Positions 4,613 to 7,459 of a stretch of 7,459 bases of DNA are shown here, piece after piece. The DNA comes from a bacterium. Lineage in GTDB: Bacteria > Actinomycetota > Acidimicrobiia > Spongiisociales > UBA11373. The position numbers and the translations under genes are program-made. Every line of letters begins with the position of its first letter. Positions within the stretch are counted from its first letter, which is position 1. The notes under the pieces were generated by a model, which saw nothing but the letters and a program-made list of their open reading frames with translations, did no database searches and had not been told where the DNA came from. The stretch spans positions 1 to 7,459 of the forward strand of contig JABMPV010000152.1 in the NCBI GenBank assembly GCA_013202595.1, read 5' to 3'.

Positions 4613-6670
4613 TCAGCTGTCGCCGCCGCCGGCGGGCTCTTTGTAGAAGCCGAGCCGGACGTCGACGGTGGACCCGGGCTCCAGCCATGATCCACCGGGC
4701 GGGGTGGCGGTGACCACCTTGCCGTGCAGATCGGGGTCGTTGACCTCGGTGTTGCCGAGCACGTTGATGTTGATGCCGATGGCGGACATGGCCGCGGTGG
4801 CTTCATCCAGGGTGAACCCGTACAGGGCCGGCGTCTGAACGTTGCAGACCAGCGTCTCGTCGTACTCCTCGTGGTCCTCGGGCAATTCGCACGGATTGAC
4901 CTCGATGACGATCGGATGGGCGAAGTAGCGCCACGTCCAGGTGTACTCCTCGATGGTGCCATCGGGGTACGTGATGATCCTGGTGACCGAGTTGGTCCAC
5001 CCGTTCTGACCAGCGTCGGTCTCCTTCTCCTCACCCGGGGGGATCGAGGGATTCGGCTCGTAGCGAGGCTCGGGTTCTGTGTAGGAGTGGCGCTCTCCGA
5101 GCACTTCCTCGATCTCGATGCCGTCGTTGTTTCCGAAGAAGTACACAGCCACGCTGTCGTCGGTGTATTCGGTCTTGATGTAGACGGCTGAGTCGAGGTT
5201 GTTGTGGAACTCCAGATCGGGTGATGGGAAGCCCAGGGTCGCCTCTCTCACCTCGGGGTACCGGGTGAAGTACAGCGTGTGCGGTGAGTGATCGACATCG
5301 GTCAGGCCGGAGTGGAACACGGCGCCGTACAGCGTCGTGGTGAACTGGCTGGTCCCGCCGCCGATATTGGCCGGGTCGTCACAGCAGTAGACGTCGTCGC
5401 CGATGATTGCGCCCGCCGCCTTGTAGCCCTTCTCGATGGTTCGCTGTCCGACGTGGTCGTTGAGCGACCAGTTCTCGCCCGGCATCACCAGTGCACCGTC
5501 GACCGCATCGGCGATCAACTGGATGTTGTTGATGCGGTTGAGGTTCTTCTGGTCACCGCAGCACGGGAAGTACGTGATGGCCTTGTAGAGCAGATTGTCG
5601 ACCCGCAGTGCTTTGGCGTCCTCGGTGCTGAAACCGGGCCGGGTGCCTACGTCGAAGGGGAAGGCACCCGTGCGTGTCACCGATTGGGTCGCCGCCATGA
5701 CTGCCGCAGGAAGCGCTCCCTCCTCGATCAGGGTCCCGTTGCGACCGGGGATGACGGTCGGGGTGTTGTCGGGCCGAATCACGATCACGGCATCCATCGG
5801 CGGCGTCTCGATGTCTTCACGGATCGGATCGACGTACTGCCTGAGGGTCTGGAAGTCGAAGAAGAGGTCGATTTCGAGATTGCCAGATTCATCCTCGATG
5901 GTCCGGCTGCGGAGGGCATCGGCGAGAACGGTCACGGGGAATTGGACGGCGATCGGTGGGTTGAGTGAACTGAGGGTCACGGGTGCGGACAGAAGATCCC
6001 TCGCTTCCCGAACCGCCCGGTCGACCTGGGCTTCGGTCATGACCGGTGGCCTGACCTTGGTCGAGATCCTCACGGTCTCCCTGTCGAGATCGACGAGGGC
6101 CCTGGCGATCTGGTCGACGATCGGCTCGCGTTCGATGGATAGGCCCGACTGCGGGTAGATGGGCACCACCGTTGTGCCGTCGATGGAGACGCCGCCCTCG
6201 TAGGGGAGGTCGGTGATGGCCCTGGCCTCCCAGAAGTCGATGACGGAATCGAGCGCATCCGGATCGAACGCCGCGATGAGTGACAACTCGTCACCGTCGC
6301 CGCCTCCGAAGTGCTTCAGCCACCACCGGAACTGGGTCGCCATGCCGCCCTCGCGACCCTGGAGAAGAGCCCGTTCCACCATGGCGTCCTCGTCGAGATC
6401 GAAACCGACCTGGGCGGGAAGCAACTCGAAGGTGGTCCCTTCGACCTCCACGGTGATGGGCAGGCTCTGCAGCGAGTGTTCGTAGGAGACGATGGTCGCT
6501 TTCGCCTCTTCGGCGTCGAGGCCGCCCAATCTGATGTCGAAGAGGGTGACATTCCCGAGGACCTCGCCGCCGTTGCTGGCGCGGTCCATGGCGAACACGA
6601 CCGACCCCAGCAGCACGAGGGCAATGGGGGTGAGAGCGACCACGAGGCCGATGCGAATGAGACGACTCAT
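4613..6670 (-). CDS. Membrane-anchored VanW family cell-wall protein with PG-binding-like repeats and C-terminal PASTA domain
   Basis: A 685-aa exported protein, probably acting in or on the cell wall. Seen: an N-terminal membrane segment or signal anchor (about 5-27) after Arg residues; two regions resembling the PG_binding_4 repeats of YoaR-type proteins (about 45-170 and 200-345); a VanW domain (about 376-512) with RINNIQLIADAV, PGENWSLNDHVG (397-408), GYKAAGAI and GGGTSQFTTTLYGA (437-450); a charged, G5-like segment (about 515-590); and a PASTA-like domain (about 610-676) with PALYGFTLDEATAAM and the closing PPGGSWLEPGSTVDVRL. Vicinal cysteine pairs at 370-371 and 429-430, and C594/C609, could form disulfides outside the cell. 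The ATG at 6670 gives the most compact signal; in-frame ATGs at 6685 and 6730 are alternatives and none has a Shine-Dalgarno. VanW's biochemical role is unsettled, so the exact function is open. Divergent from the nuclease gene. Confidence 0.9.
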   Translation of the reverse strand: MSRLIRIGLVVALTPIALVLLGSVVFAMDRASNGGEVLGNVTLFDIRLGGLDAEEAKATIVSYEHSLQSLPITVEVEGTTFELLPAQVGFDLDEDAMVERALLQGREGGMATQFRWWLKHFGGGDGDELSLIAAFDPDALDSVIDFWEARAITDLPYEGGVSIDGTTVVPIYPQSGLSIEREPIVDQIARALVDLDRETVRISTKVRPPVMTEAQVDRAVREARDLLSAPVTLSSLNPPIAVQFPVTVLADALRSRTIEDESGNLEIDLFFDFQTLRQYVDPIREDIETPPMDAVIVIRPDNTPTVIPGRNGTLIEEGALPAAVMAATQSVTRTGAFPFDVGTRPGFSTEDAKALRVDNLLYKAITYFPCCGDQKNLNRINNIQLIADAVDGALVMPGENWSLNDHVGQRTIEKGYKAAGAIIGDDVYCCDDPANIGGGTSQFTTTLYGAVFHSGLTDVDHSPHTLYFTRYPEVREATLGFPSPDLEFHNNLDSAVYIKTEYTDDSVAVYFFGNNDGIEIEEVLGERHSYTEPEPRYEPNPSIPPGEEKETDAGQNGWTNSVTRIITYPDGTIEEYTWTWRYFAHPIVIEVNPCELPEDHEEYDETLVCNVQTPALYGFTLDEATAAMSAIGININVLGNTEVNDPDLHGKVVTATPPGGSWLEPGSTVDVRLGFYKEPAGGGDS

Positions 6671-6743
6671 GCGATGGGGAGACATAGGGGCGAGGAGAAA
6701 GCGTAGCGAGACTTCCGAGATGTGAGACATGGCTGTGGGCGGA

Positions 6744-6749
6744 TACCAT
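6744..6749 (+). promoter_or_regulatory. Candidate -10 box (TACCAT) for a leaderless nuclease transcript
   Basis: TACCAT fits TANNNT and is followed by 6 nt and then the ATG at 6756, placing the predicted transcription start on the start codon. No Shine-Dalgarno is present in the gap. A short inverted repeat ATGT-GAG-ACAT (6720-6730) lies just upstream where a -35 element would be, but no -35 consensus is visible. The same hexamer occurs at 4085-4090 before the 97-aa gene. Confidence 0.45.
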
Positions 6750-6778
6750 CGGCGTATGGCACTCGAGCCGCCGATGGT
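6745..6778. repeat. Perfect 10-bp inverted repeat straddling the nuclease start codon
   Basis: ACCATCGGCG at 6745-6754 is exactly complementary to CGCCGATGGT at 6769-6778, with a 14-bp centre containing the ATG (6756-6758) and the palindrome CTCGAG (6762-6767). The left arm overlaps the candidate -10 box and the right arm lies in codons 5-8. It could be an operator for a dimeric regulator, or a hairpin covering the start if transcription begins upstream. A chance match is possible, but the position is suggestive. Confidence 0.6.
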
Positions 6779-7459
6779 GTTCCCCGACCTCCCGGAGGGT
6801 GAGCCGATCACTGTGTCGGCGAGCCTGTTCATGACGTTCGAGCGGTGCCCCGAGCAGGCCGCAGGGCGGCTCAGGGGGAGATACTCCGCCGAGTCGCGGA
6901 TGAGTTTCGTCGGGGGCCTCGCCCACAGGGTGTTCGCCAGGCACCTGAGCGAGGGGCCGGTTGCCGATGCCGATTTCACCCAGGTGTGCCGCGAGGAGAT
7001 CGGTTCCTCGATGAACCCCAAACTCGGTGCCCTCGGGCTCAAGCCGAGCGAACTGGGCAGGGTCATCTCCGAGGTGGGCGAGTTGTACGAGCGCTTCAGG
7101 ACCCTCGGATCGGAGGGGTTCGCAGGTGCGGAGGTCTCGCTCGAATTCGAACCTGCCGACGGCGTGTTGCTGCGTGGCAGGGTGGACGCGGTCTTCGGCG
7201 AGGAATCCGGTTCCGTGCGCCTCGTCGACTGGAAGACCGGATCGCTCGGTGAGCCCGAGACCCAGTTGGCGTTCTATGCCCTCCTGTGGGCCCTCGAGCG
7301 AGAGGAGATTCCCGGCAGGGTCGAAGCGGTGTCCGTGAAGTCGGGGGAGCGGATGGACGAGGTCCCCTCGAGGGCCGGGATCGACGCCCTGGCGGTCAGG
7401 GTGGCCGAAGCCATCACTGTGCTGCGCAGCTCATGGGAAACCGAGGAGCCGCTCGAGCG
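6756..7459 (+). CDS. RecB-family PD-(D/E)XK nuclease, 3' end beyond window
   Basis: The first 234 residues of a PD-(D/E)XK superfamily nuclease of the RecB/Cas4-like exonuclease group, a metal-dependent DNase likely to act in recombination or repair. Seen in order: TVSASLFMTFERCPEQ (19-34), which matches the usual S-x-S-x-L-x-x-y-x-x-CP start; GGLAHRVF (53-60) with motif I His57; EVSLEFE (126-132); GRVDAVF (141-147) with the metal ligand D144; VRLVDWKTG (154-162) with D158 and K160 as the catalytic D-x-K; and the trailing QLAFYALLW (170-178), the Q-x-x-x-Y motif. All core catalytic residues are present. Cys31 could be the first ligand of an iron-sulfur cluster, whose other three cysteines would be downstream of the window. 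The ATG at 6756 is chosen because the motif I region follows at normal distance; it appears leaderless. The gene is divergent from the VanW gene. Confidence 0.9.
   Translation, partial: MALEPPMVFPDLPEGEPITVSASLFMTFERCPEQAAGRLRGRYSAESRMSFVGGLAHRVFARHLSEGPVADADFTQVCREEIGSSMNPKLGALGLKPSELGRVISEVGELYERFRTLGSEGFAGAEVSLEFEPADGVLLRGRVDAVFGEESGSVRLVDWKTGSLGEPETQLAFYALLWALEREEIPGRVEAVSVKSGERMDEVPSRAGIDALAVRVAEAITVLRSSWETEEPLE

Noticed and set aside
5288..5968. Plus-strand frame of 226 codons inside the VanW gene
   Set aside because: Antisense shadow of the VanW coding sequence; no motif and no ribosome-binding site.
6720..6730. ATGT-GAG-ACAT short palindrome upstream of the nuclease gene
   Set aside because: Only 4-bp arms; mentioned with the promoter but not strong enough alone to call an operator.
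6671..7066. N-terminal extension of the VanW frame up to 7066
   Set aside because: It would overlap the nuclease gene on the opposite strand, lacks protein character, and would bury the signal anchor. The starts at 6670, 6685 or 6730 are the plausible ones.

Overview
The sequence is GC-rich, with mostly G/C third codon positions, GTG starts and several genes lacking a Shine-Dalgarno sequence. Together with F420 biosynthesis, a VanW protein with the GGGTSQ variant motif and a QGP(K/R)-type pyruvate kinase, this points to a high-GC actinomycete. Acidimicrobiia or a relative is my best guess; that is inference from gene content, not a phylogenetic result.

Layout from left to right. Positions 1-79 hold an array of heptanucleotide repeats that runs into the stop codon of the first gene. 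On the minus strand, read from right to left, a compact three-gene unit (2571 down to 80) encodes a CofC/FbiD-type guanylyltransferase of F420 biosynthesis, a PIG-L/LmbE-type zinc deacetylase, and a saccharopine dehydrogenase-like oxidoreductase. The genes are 6 bp apart and then overlap by 4 bp. Divergent from this unit, across 84 bp, is a complete pyruvate kinase (2656-4080, +), followed by a small acidic protein of unknown function (4116-4409, +).

The convergent gap 4410-4612 contains what looks like a frameshifted 41-codon small gene on the minus strand. Next comes a long minus-strand gene for an exported, membrane-anchored VanW cell-wall protein with N-terminal peptidoglycan-binding-like repeats and a C-terminal PASTA domain (6670 to 4613). 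Divergent from it, at the right edge, is the first 234 codons of a RecB-family PD-(D/E)XK nuclease (6756 onward), cut off by the window end.

Functional links: pyruvate kinase consumes phosphoenolpyruvate, the substrate that the mycobacterial homologue of the CofC-like protein (FbiD) joins to GTP, and the two genes share a short divergent promoter region. The other genes do not form an obvious pathway. The most notable signals are the unusual K+-site signature of the pyruvate kinase, the divergent leaderless-looking promoters, a perfect 10-bp inverted repeat straddling the nuclease start codon, the heptamer array and the frameshifted small gene. I see no rRNA, tRNA, CRISPR array, insertion sequence or phage gene, and no wholly new multi-gene system.
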